Below the pieces are notes generated by a model. That model worked only from the letters and a program-made list of their open reading frames with translations, made no database searches and was not told the origin of the DNA. Positions 10,901 through 21,261 of a DNA stretch of 64,000 nucleotides are shown here, piece after piece. How positions within the stretch are numbered: the stretch's first letter is position 1; every line of letters begins with the position of its first letter. A program made the translations under genes and the position numbers. The stretch lies in the NCBI GenBank assembly GCA_030407315.1, contig JALQPE010001913.1, forward strand, positions 31,016 to 95,015, written 5' to 3'. Source of the stretch: Asparagopsis taxiformis. Lineage: Eukaryota; Rhodophyta; Florideophyceae; Bonnemaisoniales; Bonnemaisoniaceae.

Positions 10901-12456
10901 TCCGAGCCCAGCAGCTAGACACGAGACAACTTGCTATCAAGCTGACAGCAAATTCGCTTTATGGTTGTCTAGGATTTGAAGCGAGTCGATTTTTCGCCCG
11001 TCCGCTCGCAGAAATGGTCACTTCTCAAGGTCGTGATACGCTACAGAAGACGGTCGACCTTGCACGGGAATCATTCAATGCCCAGGTTATCTATGGTGAT
11101 ACAGATTCACTATTTGTGTACACCGGCTTGGATGATCTCGGACGAGTGAAGAAGCTGGGTACAGAGTTGAAACGCGATGTGAACAAAAAGTACCGAACTT
11201 TGGAGATTGAGATCGACGCAATATACAAGAAGATGCTGCTGCTCAAGAAGAAAAAATATGCCGCGCTGAAAATTGTCGACCCCACCAACCCGGATAAAGT
11301 TGTCAGAGAAGTCAAGGGTCTTGATCTTGTCAGACATGATTGGTGCGATCTATCTCACGATGCCTCGGAGCATTTCCTGACGCAAATCTTCCAGGGCCAA
11401 GTATCGAACATGGACGATGCAGTTGGCAATATCATCTCCTTCCTGGGTGACCTGGCAAGTAAGGTCAATGGTAATCTAGTTGCGCTATCCAAGTATGTCA
11501 TCACGAGGAGTATCACAAAGCGCCCGCAGGACTATCCGGATGGCAAGGGATTGCCTCATGTCGCTGTTGCGCTAAGATTGATAAACGAGCAGAAGAAGCG
11601 TCTCAAGCCTGGAGACTACATCAAGTACGTCATCTGCAACACCAAAGGTGCCAGTTCAGTTCGGCATGGTGCGGATGCAGTTGCCACGCGGGCATATCAT
11701 CCCGATGAAGTTTTGGCTTCGCAGGGTGAGCTTGTGATTGATGTCAAATACTATCTGGAAAACCAGGTTTTACCTCCTATCATGAGATTGTGTGAACCGA
11801 TCGAATGCATCGAGGCGAGTCGCATCGCTGTAGCTCTGGGGCTTGATGGTCGTCGGTACGAGAAGCGCGAATACGACGAGGACGGAAACGGGAACTATCT
11901 TGCACTCGGACCGCAGTCGTCCAGTGAAAAGTTCCGAGATGTTGATTTGTTGATGGTGGGCTGCACGAAATGTGGCGCTAAGAACGAGTTTTCTGGAGTT
12001 GTATTCGGTGCCACTGGGAAAGCAGTGAAATCTACAGGACTGGAATGTGTCAAGTGCTATGCGCGATATCCATCTGCTGTGCTCCAGAATACCATAACGT
12101 TGGCCATTCGCACGTGGATTAATAAGTACTATACAACGCCGTTGATGTTGAACGGAGACGACGGAAGCCGACAACGAAGTACGAGGAATATTGCTCTTGG
12201 AGGAAATGGGGCATTAGCGAAACGGAAGTTGGATGAAGCTTGGCTGTACAAACAATTGAGGTATTTGCACCATCTTATGGACGTGGATAGTAGATGGGTC
12301 GAGTTGCAGACGGCGGATGACGTCAAGATGCCTGTTTCCAAAGCTGATGTGGCAACATATGATGATCTGCTGAGGCGTGTGGACAAAGCGTTCGATGCCA
12401 ACGCGTACCGATTTATAGATCTATCTCAATTCCTCCTTCCATTAGGCATCGCCTAA
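7903..12456 (+). CDS. POLA1: DNA polymerase alpha catalytic subunit
   Basis: 1517 residues from the ATG at 7903 (the open frame extends upstream only through non-ATG codons). It is the family-B polymerase of the polymerase alpha-primase complex, which extends RNA primers in nuclear replication. The N terminus has the family's LARLKAANR and YDQVDEQTY segments. A degenerate exonuclease domain follows (ILGHDILGFGLDVLISRM, without the catalytic Asp pair, as usual for polymerase alpha). Polymerase motif A (DFNSLYPSI, near residue 900), motif B (KLTANSLYGCLGF, near 1012) and motif C (YGDTDSLF, near 1064) are intact. The C-terminal zinc motif CysA is present (C-x2-C at about 1353, C-x2-C at about 1381). 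The second motif, CysB, which normally follows YY-x-G and contacts the B subunit, has no cysteines: its place holds NGDDGSRQRSTRN and NGALAKRKLDEAW. No intron is evident. Confidence 0.97.
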   Translation: MRRSSRNVTSAKSSALAELARLKAANRVSRTAEYEVHEEAPIYDQVDEQTYAEIAARKRKEAREFITNAQSDDSADDLDEQFLLEDEQSVLKSAVRKRRITAVKSRPKPRKPVKRLSGAFFNSTRAPPASANPAQTSSKPVLDFGKLDQDLAAHHLAPAARRKRKAAAQRRVGDLLFDTPLDAQPLLHVQEEEQVDQYAAPPPLKQDPVPVPPAEDSMDAEALLAAVAAAEKPVANVVNKPEPVKQPPVVPHPKVQPVPVPPPSSVERVPANAPLLRDPNGDITMFWTDAHQVRVNGGENLYLFGKAPVQSDSGAPAYASVCIQVQCVERTLYILPRSRETDPMGRETGKPVEIFPDVHAEITQRLLGSGNKSGIGARSSSNLPTAIKAKEVVRSCPFGDPDAPREATQYLKVKFPYSNINRLEPDSYGTTFKRVFGTKTSASEYLCLKKKLKGPSWIRLSGATPLQAKVSHARHSLSIPSPDSISIAVDMANTEPPSMSALCLNAKTVLNARTGVHELVMLAGVFIKNVPLSGPLPESALDVGGPDGTRDFVLVRTPDNQSIPFGFSDRARSVFAKGGGVEVVPNEPALLNNFLTKLLRLDPDVILGHDILGFGLDVLISRMSIRRSREWSRLGRLVQRRDLTQVVKNNTSTSWFKSEAVAGRLIVDTYAHAKELLMREKDYSLSALSNNVLVASGQQGRPDVAVQPSTDVSLIPAAFETTDSLCKLVSECTTEARTCGRLAAHLSILPLSRQLTCISGNLWSHTLRGARAERIEYLLCHEFKLIGSKSAGTAAKAGDIHAKLLLPDKLTKSDRGRIQQAVDRQKAVKDDVQPAAPDTGTGYGGGFGGPETEAGKNTGYKPKGGAQGGKGKSSRRKPQYSGGLVLEPKKGFYDRYVLQLDFNSLYPSIIQEFNICFTTLDLGVKGQVEGEDNQNAGVDISSYDDGDGVPSKAAADMLPLPSSGALEGVLPRVLRRLVEQRRQVKALLKEERKRAGTETVRAQQLDTRQLAIKLTANSLYGCLGFEASRFFARPLAEMVTSQGRDTLQKTVDLARESFNAQVIYGDTDSLFVYTGLDDLGRVKKLGTELKRDVNKKYRTLEIEIDAIYKKMLLLKKKKYAALKIVDPTNPDKVVREVKGLDLVRHDWCDLSHDASEHFLTQIFQGQVSNMDDAVGNIISFLGDLASKVNGNLVALSKYVITRSITKRPQDYPDGKGLPHVAVALRLINEQKKRLKPGDYIKYVICNTKGASSVRHGADAVATRAYHPDEVLASQGELVIDVKYYLENQVLPPIMRLCEPIECIEASRIAVALGLDGRRYEKREYDEDGNGNYLALGPQSSSEKFRDVDLLMVGCTKCGAKNEFSGVVFGATGKAVKSTGLECVKCYARYPSAVLQNTITLAIRTWINKYYTTPLMLNGDDGSRQRSTRNIALGGNGALAKRKLDEAWLYKQLRYLHHLMDVDSRWVELQTADDVKMPVSKADVATYDDLLRRVDKAFDANAYRFIDLSQFLLPLGIA

Positions 12457-12699
12457 CAGTAACATTACTACATTGTAAATCATATTGAGTCCACTTGTGT
12501 AATAGATCCTGCGTTTAATCTTGTCAATCAGACAGACACAACTGGACGTAGTCTGGTAGCAGACATCGCAGAGATTGGGGAGAAGTGTCTGCGCTGCAGA
12601 GGAAAGAAATGAACTTGCAGAACGGTTCAAACGAATTTCATGCAGGGACGAGATGATTACAATGTGGGGCAAGTTTACAAAATAAATACACTTTACAAA

Positions 12700-12960
12700 T
12701 CATTTCTGCGAGTCGTCCGCAGAACTGGCGGCACCCGAAAACTTGTTCTCGAACTTTGCACGCTGCCCAACTTTCCTGCTCAAGCGGCTTGGAGTGCCGG
12801 TAAAGTTTTCGTGCGTGAGGTGGTCGACCTCGAGAAACTTGGTCGTGACCTGGACTCCAGGGTACGGAGTTTGATAGGCCAACTGCATGTTGATGCTAGC
12901 ACCATTAGTGAGCACTACACGCACCAGGCTACGCATGGGATGAATTCCTGCTCGCGGCAT
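12700..12960 (-). CDS. Mitochondrial ribosomal protein bL31m (L31 family)
   Basis: 86 residues, ATG at 12960. It matches the bacterial L31 pattern: start G-I-H-P (where bacteria have D-I-H-P), a beta strand with VVLTNGAS, a central V-x-V-E/D segment (KFLEVDHLTHENFTG, corresponding to S-S-x-H-P-F-x-T-G), and the end GQRAKFENKF (bacterial GR-x-x-x-F-x-K-x-F). The zinc cysteines of C+ L31 are absent. Red algal plastids normally encode their own L31, so this nuclear copy is most likely mitochondrial (inference). The N terminus is too short for an obvious presequence. It is convergent with the polymerase alpha gene, 243 bp apart. Confidence 0.8.
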   Translation of the reverse strand: MPRAGIHPMRSLVRVVLTNGASINMQLAYQTPYPGVQVTTKFLEVDHLTHENFTGTPSRLSRKVGQRAKFENKFSGAASSADDSQK

Positions 12961-13766
12961 CTACAGACGGTACAGGAGAATTGGAGTTGTTAGAACGTGT
13001 CCCAGATATCTGATATTCGTCGGCAGATCGATTGCTCAGTGGAAAGAAGACCATAGATTTTGCAGGATTTCATCACAACGTTTCAGAGAGATTCCTAATG
13101 CGTTGGATTCGTCATAGCAATCTGGACGAAAGACGCTTCGGAAACATACCGTTATGCGGACTTGATGCTGCCAGCTCGCTATCGCTGATCTGCTCGAAAG
13201 CTCGCAACGGTTGGTAACTGGGTATTGTGAAACAAGGTATCGACCCACAAGTGTAGGGCAGAAGCCCTTGCCTTCGATCCCAAGCTATGACGGGGTTTGT
13301 ACCGGTTTTAAATACTGGACATCAGCACAGTACGGTCATCCGACGGAGACAACGTTCATTTGAAAGAGACCGACGATGATTGTATTTGGCTCCTGAATCC
13401 ATTTCTCACCAATTTTTGGATCCACTGTGATCTGCTCAATTGATCTCACCCAATCTCAGCGGTGCATCTTTGTAATGGACTGGCCGAATTGCGTTACCAA
13501 ACCAATTTTAACCTAGTGCAGGTTATGGAAATACATGCATCCCGTTTGAATCCATGGTCTATACTTGTTCACGACATTGATTTTAGAAAAGCCGAGGAAA
13601 CAACACAGCATGTTTCGATCTATTCAATTATCGCAGCACATTCCGAAACGTTCACCGACAGACGTTCCAAAGAGAACAAAAGCACAACAATCTACTAGTC
13701 AAATTCCGACCATAACGGTTTACACTACGTCATTACTATCAACCAGACCAATTCCCATACACATAC
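12961..13766. other. Intergenic, no recognisable gene
   Basis: Short overlapping frames on both strands without motifs. It should contain the promoter of the bL31m gene at its left end and the 3' flank of the DJ-1 gene at its right end. Confidence 0.5.
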
Positions 13767-14471
13767 CTAAGCTTTAACCAACATCTCCCCAGCAAGTTTA
13801 TCAGCCAATTCCTTAGAATACAACAATTCCACAACTTTCAAACTCCAAGCCAAAGCAGTACCCGGCCCAGAACCGGTGACAATTTTCCCGCCACCAGCGC
13901 CATCACCAACGACAACATCACCTCCCTGCAGGACGGGCACGAGCGACGAAAACTGCTCTGCAGGATAGCATGTCATTGGGGTATTATCCACAACGCGCGC
14001 CTGTTCAGCGAGCACAACAGCCGGGGAGGCGCACACAGCAGCAACAAGCTTACCTTCCTTGACAAACTGTCGAATCATATCGACAAGTGGCTCGCAGGCG
14101 GCCAGTTTCACCGCGCCCGGCATGCCGCCCGGGAGTGCAATGGCGTCGAAATCGGAGGCGGATAAAGCGCTCACGAACGCATCTGTCTGCATGCGTAATC
14201 CACGTGCAAGCGTGATGTTATCTGTCTGTTCCACACTTCCCACCGTCACGTTTGCGCCCGCGCGTCGTAGCGTGTCGACGATCGTCGCCGTTTCAATGTC
14301 CTCCGACCCATCGCCGATTGGTACCAGCACCCGTGACATTCTTGCCGTGTGGATCTGCGGTCGTCGGATTACTCTTTGGAGCGCGTGCGGGAAGCTGCGT
14401 AGCGATGGACGGTTGGTGATTGCAGATGGGGTTGCGAAGGCGATGGTTGGACACGGCGGGATGTGGAACAT
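13767..14471 (-). CDS. DJ-1/PARK7 family protein with organelle presequence
   Basis: 234 residues, ATG at 14471. Residues 1-44 are rich in Arg, Ser, Pro and His and lack acidic residues, as in mitochondrial or plastid presequences. The DJ-1/PfpI domain starts at MSRVLVPIGDG (residue 45). Glu60 in SEDIETAT corresponds to human DJ-1 Glu18, and Cys147 in VAAVCASPAVVL is the conserved redox-active nucleophile (human Cys106). GGMPGA and GPGTALAW are further family motifs. The family includes glyoxalase/deglycase-like enzymes and oxidative-stress chaperones; the exact reaction cannot be read from sequence. Length fits a single DJ-1 domain (about 190 residues) plus presequence. Stop codon at 13767-13769. 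Confidence 0.93.
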   Translation of the reverse strand: MFHIPPCPTIAFATPSAITNRPSLRSFPHALQRVIRRPQIHTARMSRVLVPIGDGSEDIETATIVDTLRRAGANVTVGSVEQTDNITLARGLRMQTDAFVSALSASDFDAIALPGGMPGAVKLAACEPLVDMIRQFVKEGKLVAAVCASPAVVLAEQARVVDNTPMTCYPAEQFSSLVPVLQGGDVVVGDGAGGGKIVTGSGPGTALAWSLKVVELLYSKELADKLAGEMLVKA

Positions 14472-14593
14472 TTTCGGAGTGGCGGGATTAGCCTGGCGGG
14501 TCGACGTGGAGCGTATCCAACACCAACTTGGAAGTGAAACCAGATCACAGGATTATAATTCGTCACGATAGTCGCTCCTGACAGGATTTAACA

Positions 14594-14666
14594 AGCATCG
14601 TGGCGCAGTGGTTAGCGTGCTGGGCCCATAACCCAGCGGTCCTGAGATCGAAACTCAGCGATGCTA
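14594..14666 (+). tRNA. Initiator tRNA-Met (CAT)
   Basis: 73 nt cloverleaf with a perfect 7-bp acceptor stem (AGCATCG with CGATGCT), anticodon stem CTGGG/CCCAG, loop CCCATAA, anticodon CAT at 14627-14629, and T-arm CTGAG/CTCAG around ATCGAAA. Eukaryotic initiator hallmarks are all present: A1-U72 pair, three G-C pairs next to the anticodon loop, C33 as in animal initiators, and A at positions 54 and 60 instead of TTC. A T5 run at about 14683 can serve as the Pol III terminator. No intron. Confidence 0.97.
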
Positions 14667-14757
14667 GAATCGAATGGCAATATTTTTAAACGGTTTCCGA
14701 ATTTTTTGTTATCGAAGTCATTCTCTCGGAATGATGTGATTACTCTACTACTCCCTC

Positions 14758-16094
14758 ATGGGCCAAGAAGATGCACTTCGTCTTGTGAGCACAAACGATA
14801 TGGATGTCCAAATCCGCAGCGTGACTGTCTTTATTCCATACGACACGAGCACAACAACACCATTCGCAACATGCGTAGATCGTGCACTAACACAAGCGTG
14901 CACCATTCGCCGCGCGTTAGAATCGGCCGGAATTACTGTCCAGACTACACGCGTAGCGACAAAAGGACCATCGTCATTCGGCACAACATCAGCTGCACAA
15001 GAAGCAGCATCAATTCTCCAGAACGCCGTTGGCGACCAACACTATGCCTGCATGGGAACTATCCGACCAACCGATGACCCATCATTCATAAACGCCAATT
15101 TCATCACCCAACTACTGCTAGAAAACCAATCCCTCTTCCTCACAACAACTGTCACACGCCAACCATCCACAATCGACATGCACTGCATCCGAACCGCTGC
15201 CAGTGTCATAAAAACGCTCTCCAAGCGCCCCTTCGACAACGCTCGATTCAGCGCACTTGCAAACGTCCGCGCAGGCTGTCCCTTCTTCCCAGCCGCGTAC
15301 GCGCCGGACATCACCGACGCCAATGAAACTCCAGCTTATTTCCCGACCAGTATCGCGGTACAGGGCGCGTCACTCGCCGCGCAATGCGTGTCGGAAACAA
15401 CCAGTGCCGGTACGTGTGCCGCGCTACTTACACAAACAATTGAAGCGTTTTCAAAGCGCCTCGTGGCCATCTGTCGACCGTTCGATATCACGGTGGATTT
15501 CTCACTCGCGCCGTTCCCGACACCGCAATGCAGCACGGCGGACAGCATCGCGCGTCTCGCCGGCGGCCCGTTTGGCCATGCGGGTACGCTGCTCGCGGCG
15601 GGTGTGCTAGCGTCCGCGATAGACGCGGCCGATTTTCCACGCGCGGGATTTTGCGGTATCATGCTACCAGTGCTCGAGGACGTGCGATTGGCAACGAGCG
15701 AACGACTATCGATCGATGAATTGCTCATGGTGTCCGCTGTGTGCGGCACGGGTCTAGATGTAAGTTGATGCATGACTCGTGTGTGCGCAACGCGTGACAT
15801 CTAACTGACTCGTGATTGTTTTCCGTGTTTGAATAGACGGTTCCGTTGGCCGGTGATATCCACCAAGAATGTCTGGAGAGAATCATTGTAGATGTCGCAA
15901 CGCTTTCGATACGACTCGGCGGGAAGCAACTCACGGCGCGACTGATGCCAATTGGCGGGAAGACAGTCGGGGAGAAAACCGAGTTTGATTTCGAGTTCTT
16001 TTGTAATGGACGCGTGCTTGATGGCGGGAGGAAAAGTAATGATGGCTGTCGCGCAGTGCGAGACGATGAATTGGTACTGAGAGCGTTGCGATGA
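14758..16094 (+). CDS. DUF711 (UPF0210) family protein, two exons
   Basis: Spliced gene: exon 1 14758-15759, exon 2 15837-16094, giving 419 residues. The 77-bp intron starts GTAAGT, has a CTAACTGAC branch-like site at 15801 and ends TAG. Splicing restores the family motif CGTGLDTVPLAGD across the junction. Other DUF711 features: GGPFGHAGTL, and a C-terminal segment with RLMPIGGKTVGEKTEFDF, where the family typically ends. Unspliced, the first frame stops two codons into the intron. DUF711 proteins are widespread in bacteria and archaea, are structurally linked to pyruvate formate-lyase-like folds, and have no agreed function. No presequence is obvious. tRNA-iMet lies 91 bp upstream. Confidence 0.9.
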
Positions 16095-19000
16095 TTTTGT
16101 CATTTTTCATGACGTTATTTTTCTCATTCTGCATCGCTGTATTTTGCGACATTTCAGCGCTTTTTCTGACGTCATATGTGCGCTCCGTCGATAGCAGTTC
16201 CTGTCGATATGTTACATGCGAGACTGCGATCACCGTCTCATGTGGATGTTTATTCTATCGCACCGCTCCCCTTCGTCGTCTGTTGTCTTTTTCGATACTC
16301 ACGCAAATAACGCCCATGCGAGTCAAGTCAAACTTGGATGACGGCTTGACGACCCCACTTTTCTATTCCCTATCATGCACGACAACCTGCCAAACGGCCT
16401 CGTAGCTCTTGAAAAGTCTACATAGCACAAATTGCTTATTGGAAAAGAAACGAGGCAACGCGCCATCAATGAATTCATCTAGACGCGTTGTGTGCTATTT
16501 ATTTGGATATCTAGAAAAGTCGTGCAACTACGTCTCATCTTGTCCGTGTTCGCCCATTGTGAACTTTCTTCCCGATTTGTCGTCAGTAGACATTGAAAAG
16601 CGCTCATCTGACATGCAACCTGTTTAGTGAGAACTGTTTGTGCCGTTAGCCAAGCGATGACTGCATTGTGGAATGCTTCAGTATTGCTAATAGAGTCACC
16701 CTCTGGGTTCCGACACAGGCAGTTCTCACTGAACTTGTTGCACGCTCTGAACACCACGCCCCGATGTATTTCAATACGATGCTACTCCGCGTCAGTGGAA
16801 GCGGCCATCTTCAGAGCGCGAGCTGCCTTGAACTTTAGCCTGCGTCCACCTTGCGCCGAGCTGCTACTTTCCGAATTGAAGCTGCATGCCGTGTCTGCCA
16901 TGGTGCTGTGGAGCGTGCGGTCGTCGATAGAATTGAAACCATTGCCTTTCTATCGTTTTATATCCGACGCAATCAGCCGCTCGGCTGCTGTACCTTGACG
17001 AAGAGTCGCACCAGCTGCAGGCAGCTAGGGTTGGAGAATAATGTCCACTGTATTTTCGTCCCTCGCTGTCTCGAGATAGCAAGTTAACTGCAACACATCT
17101 AGACGTGGAATGTGTTGCCCTTTCATATTCCTCTAGTTTCAATACATCCTCTCGAGCTGGTTGCCATTGTCGCAACTCCAAGCCGTCCAGCCTTCCAGTC
17201 CACCCATTGTGCCCAGTGGCCCGTTCTAAGATCTAAGGGTTGATCAACAGCATGTTGATATGCCAATATCGCTAGCATACTCGACTTTATCTCTGCGATG
17301 AACATGAATTACGAAAACACCGTGTTTAATCCAGTGTTGCATGGCGCGGAGCGGACCTCACGCACATCGAGGTTTAGTAAAACGATACAACGTAAGCTTT
17401 TTGTTGAGAAACTTCTGCTGCACGTCCCCTCCACAATATGGAAAGCACACTCTTCAACTATTAATAGACAAGTACGATAACTTCCTGCATTTGCGTTGCT
17501 ACTAAGAAGACAACGTGCGGTCGCTATTCTTCCGCCGTAATTTCTGCATTTGCGCAGCAATCTTTATTCCTCCCTTTTGCGATATTATGCCCTCAAAATC
17601 ATAACTTGTACCTCGATCTCACTCGCAACTGAAAGTGCTGCTTGCAACCCCGCACATAGTATCGATATTGCTTCGTTGTTACGGAAATCACTGTTCACGG
17701 CAATCAAAATTGACGTCTATCGTAATACTGAAACGCTTATCGAATCACATTCGCATGATACAGTTACCTGTCGTCCGTCCGGTTCATATTTCCCGTTCCA
17801 GGATACTCAAGCGTGTCCAGTTTTGTGTATATAGAGACAACCGGACATTCAAGTTGTGATTTCATATTTGAATGGTGCTTCTAGTGGCGCATAACATCAA
17901 TGATGTTGACGCGCCTTTGAAGAGCAGTCAGAATGTCACCGAAAATATTTGAACCAATACATGATGCCTCAAAAGTTACGCAAGAACGATTCATGGAAAG
18001 GTCTGCTTGCAAATAACTGCAGCGCATTTCGTGACAAATTGTGTGTCGTTTAGGAACGGAGCATCAAGAAACGCCTTTCATTGGCTAACCGTAACTTTAT
18101 ATCTGTTCCTTACTGATCAGTACCACAACGTAAAACATGGAAGGCTCATGAAATGCGTACGCAACCATCTCCATTAGGTATTCGAACGTTCACAAGTTAT
18201 CATGATGATCACGGCATTTCACATTCCATGGCGGTTGACATAGATGACCATGAAGCATGTATAGACGCAGTGTTGCACGCCGACTGCATGGTATTCTATA
18301 ATCGCTGCACTACTAACACTAACCATTGCGTTTTCCTATAACGAAATGCCTCCACGTCGCCGTGTAATCTCATCACATACTTGTCGTAAGTTGTGTAGTA
18401 AGCCATTTTCAAACACTCACAGAAAATATCGTCAGTGGAATGGGCTGTGACGTGCCGTTCGCCGGTATCTTACCTCGATTCTTGCGTTAAGAGTCAATCT
18501 AGCCCACACATCAAGACTATCTTAACTATCTTAAACTACAATTTGCCCAATATTCCTGTCCATCACTTCGGTACCGTCTAGTCCAGCCAGAAAAGACGGA
18601 CAGAACAGTTATTTTTTTGTGGATATGTATTGGGTGGGACCACTACGTGATTCTGCCGTCTCAGAAAAGTACTCATAAGACCGAAATTCAGTGCCTCTAC
18701 TGAAGCGGCATTAAAGTGTAGAGTTATGGTTGCGCATGATTCGAAGTGCTTGTTGATTCCCATTTGTTGCCATTATCTGGGACAGTGCTGCGTGCTTTTT
18801 ATAGCATTATAGGGGCTCACGTGCTCATGTACTTGTTCTCGAGACAAAACTGTGGAGAATGCGGATTGGTAAAATACGAGTGGCACTAAAATTTCTATTA
18901 TGGTTAAGAAGCACACTCATCCAATGATGTCGAATTCACAGAAACTGCTAAGGACGGACGAAGGTCCCATATTCAATTCTATGATGGAGGTGTAAATACT

Positions 19001-20192
19001 ATTAGCTTCACAAGTTGGATTTGTCTGAGGGAGTGGTGTTCACTTTGCCGGTCGTGTTATCCGTCACATGCGAATTGTTGTATGTGCATAATAGTGCTAA
19101 AATGGGTTGAACCTTGGGGTGGGAATTCAAAGCGGATATAACAGATGGCGTCGCTTTTCAAAATACCTCCTTCGTATGTTGAGATACATGAAGCACAGAG
19201 AGGTTTGGAAACGGTGGTGGTACCGGAATGCAGTCGGTGTTGAAATTGCTCGCACCGGCCACTACGAACGCAGGTTTCGAATTAACAGTCTTCGCCGCAC
19301 AGACACTAGTTGTGGAAGGTTGAATTGAGGTCGATTTAAGTGGTGAATAAAACAAAGTGCACTAGAGATACTCGATCAAGGAATAGTCAGAATACACGTG
19401 GAGCCGAACTAGGCCATAGAAAGCAAACTTTTTGTGGATGTGAGGCTTTGAAATCTGCTTTACTTCTCCTGCAAGTTTGAGTCGCACGAATAAACCTGAC
19501 CTATTGTTATAGCGGAACCCTCGTGTGTTTCAGTTGTGCACCTTGTCTTCAATTTATCCTGCCAGCGTACCGCAGTGAGCCTGGTAATTCCTTCTAAATC
19601 CCTTGAATTGTCGGTCGGTCTTTCTCCTCTTCTCATCACTGGATGAACAAGAGGGCTCACAGGTGAGTAAAAGAAGCACAACAGAGCGAGTAATAGAAAG
19701 AACCAATCAGATAAGACTTTGAATCCGATGCAAACTTCTCATGTGGGCACGACGGTAGTGCAGTCAGAAATGATACAGAATGAAATCGAATCGTGCGAGA
19801 GGGCTGGAAGGACCGGGAATATATAAGCACGTATATGCCGCTTTTGCTTTCCTCTACATGGCACTTGTTATGCTGAGAACGTGATCTCTTTCAATCATAG
19901 ACCATGAACACGTCTGGAGAGAGAACAGATAATCTGACATGTGAGGATACTGCGCGGAAGGCTACCACTTATGATAATTCATAGAGTAGCCGTTCATTAT
20001 CCGCCATAAGAAATTTTGTCTAAAATGACAGTCGTGAGACGAACAGATTCACGCTGTCAGCATCGCTTCTAAGCTCTCAACACAATTGATCCCTCCGTCC
20101 ATAAATATCCACCACACTTCAACCGCGCAGACTGACACACGAGTGCAATCCATCGAGCACTATCCCGTTGTGAATTCCAAGTCGATATCAAA
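16095..20192. other. 4.1-kb gene desert
   Basis: I find only short frames (at most about 120 codons) with no recognisable domain, no tRNA and no clear repeat. A good TATA-like box (TATATAAG, 19820-19827) lies about 370 bp upstream of the CysQ gene and is followed by a 26-codon ATG frame at about 19903. That could be an upstream start region or a non-coding transcript. Confidence 0.5.
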
Positions 20193-21032
20193 ATGGACTC
20201 TACAATCCAAGTGTGTGACACAACCGTCAAGTTGGAAGACATCATCAAGCTGGCACGCGATGCCGGTGATAAAATCATGGAGATCTACAAGACGCCCACC
20301 GATGATTGGGCCGTGCAGACCAAATCCGATGATTCGCCTCTGACAAAGGCAGACCTTGCAGCTAACAAAGTAATCTGTGCAAAATTGGAAGAGCTCTACC
20401 CCATGTTCCCGATCATGTCTGAAGAGAACAAGAATGCTGATTACGAGCAGCGCTGTACCTGGAAGGCGTACTGGTGCGTGGATCCTTTGGACGGCACCAA
20501 AGAATTTGTCAAGCGAAATGGAGAGTTTACGGTCAATATTGCGCTGATGCAAGCAGTGGACGAGACGGATACTTCACTAGGTGCGCGGCCCGTATTGGGC
20601 GTTGTATATGCGCCTGTGTTGGACAAGATGTATTTTGCAGGGAAAGAAGTTGGAGCGTTTCAGATTGTGGCAGATGGGGAAACGAAGAAGATAAACTGTT
20701 TGACGTTTTCAGAGTCGGCAGAAGGTCTTGTTCTAGTGTGTAGTCGCTCGCATTTGGATGAGAGGACTCAAGCGTTCTTGGATAAGTTTGTGAATGCCAG
20801 TACAAAGTCTATGGGTTCCAGTCTGAAGTTCATGTTGGTCGCGGCGGGTGAAGCACACGTATATCCGCGATTGGCGCCGACGATGGAGTGGGACACTGCG
20901 GCTAGTCAGATTATTGTGGAGGAAGCTGGAGGCGAGGTACTTAATGAGCAGACTGGCAAGCCTGTAAGATATAACAAGAAGGAATTGCGCAACCCGTTCT
21001 TCTACGTGTACGGCAGGCGAGAGGTTGCTTAG
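20193..21032 (+). CDS. cysQ: 3'(2'),5'-bisphosphate nucleotidase (CysQ/HAL2 type)
   Basis: 279 residues of the inositol-monophosphatase superfamily. Metal-binding motifs are intact: SEEN near residue 77, DPLDGT at 97-102 followed by KEFVKRNGEFTVNIAL, and the late motif MEWDTAA with Asp234. The DGTKEF segment is typical of CysQ rather than inositol monophosphatase. CysQ/HAL2 enzymes hydrolyse 3'-phosphoadenosine 5'-phosphate (PAP), the by-product of sulfate assimilation and sulfation, to AMP. Red algae make sulfated galactans, which would generate PAP (inference). No presequence is apparent. The TAG stop at 21030-21032 is followed by a convergent PAN3 gene 229 bp away. Confidence 0.95.
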   Translation: MDSTIQVCDTTVKLEDIIKLARDAGDKIMEIYKTPTDDWAVQTKSDDSPLTKADLAANKVICAKLEELYPMFPIMSEENKNADYEQRCTWKAYWCVDPLDGTKEFVKRNGEFTVNIALMQAVDETDTSLGARPVLGVVYAPVLDKMYFAGKEVGAFQIVADGETKKINCLTFSESAEGLVLVCSRSHLDERTQAFLDKFVNASTKSMGSSLKFMLVAAGEAHVYPRLAPTMEWDTAASQIIVEEAGGEVLNEQTGKPVRYNKKELRNPFFYVYGRREVA

Positions 21033-21261
21033 TGTTAAGTTTATTTGCTGATGAAGATATGTATGGTTGGAAGACGAGGTTGTCTACTGCGCGGATGAGT
21101 GATGCAAGTGTAATCAAAACCAAAGTGACTTGATCTTACAAAATCGTATCAATAAATCGCCGTGAACTACTGCACTCATCTATCCTATACACACATCTAA
21201 GTTTTGTTCACTGCGCGAATTGGTTAGAGCGACACACATATCGACACCAAGCACACGGCAA

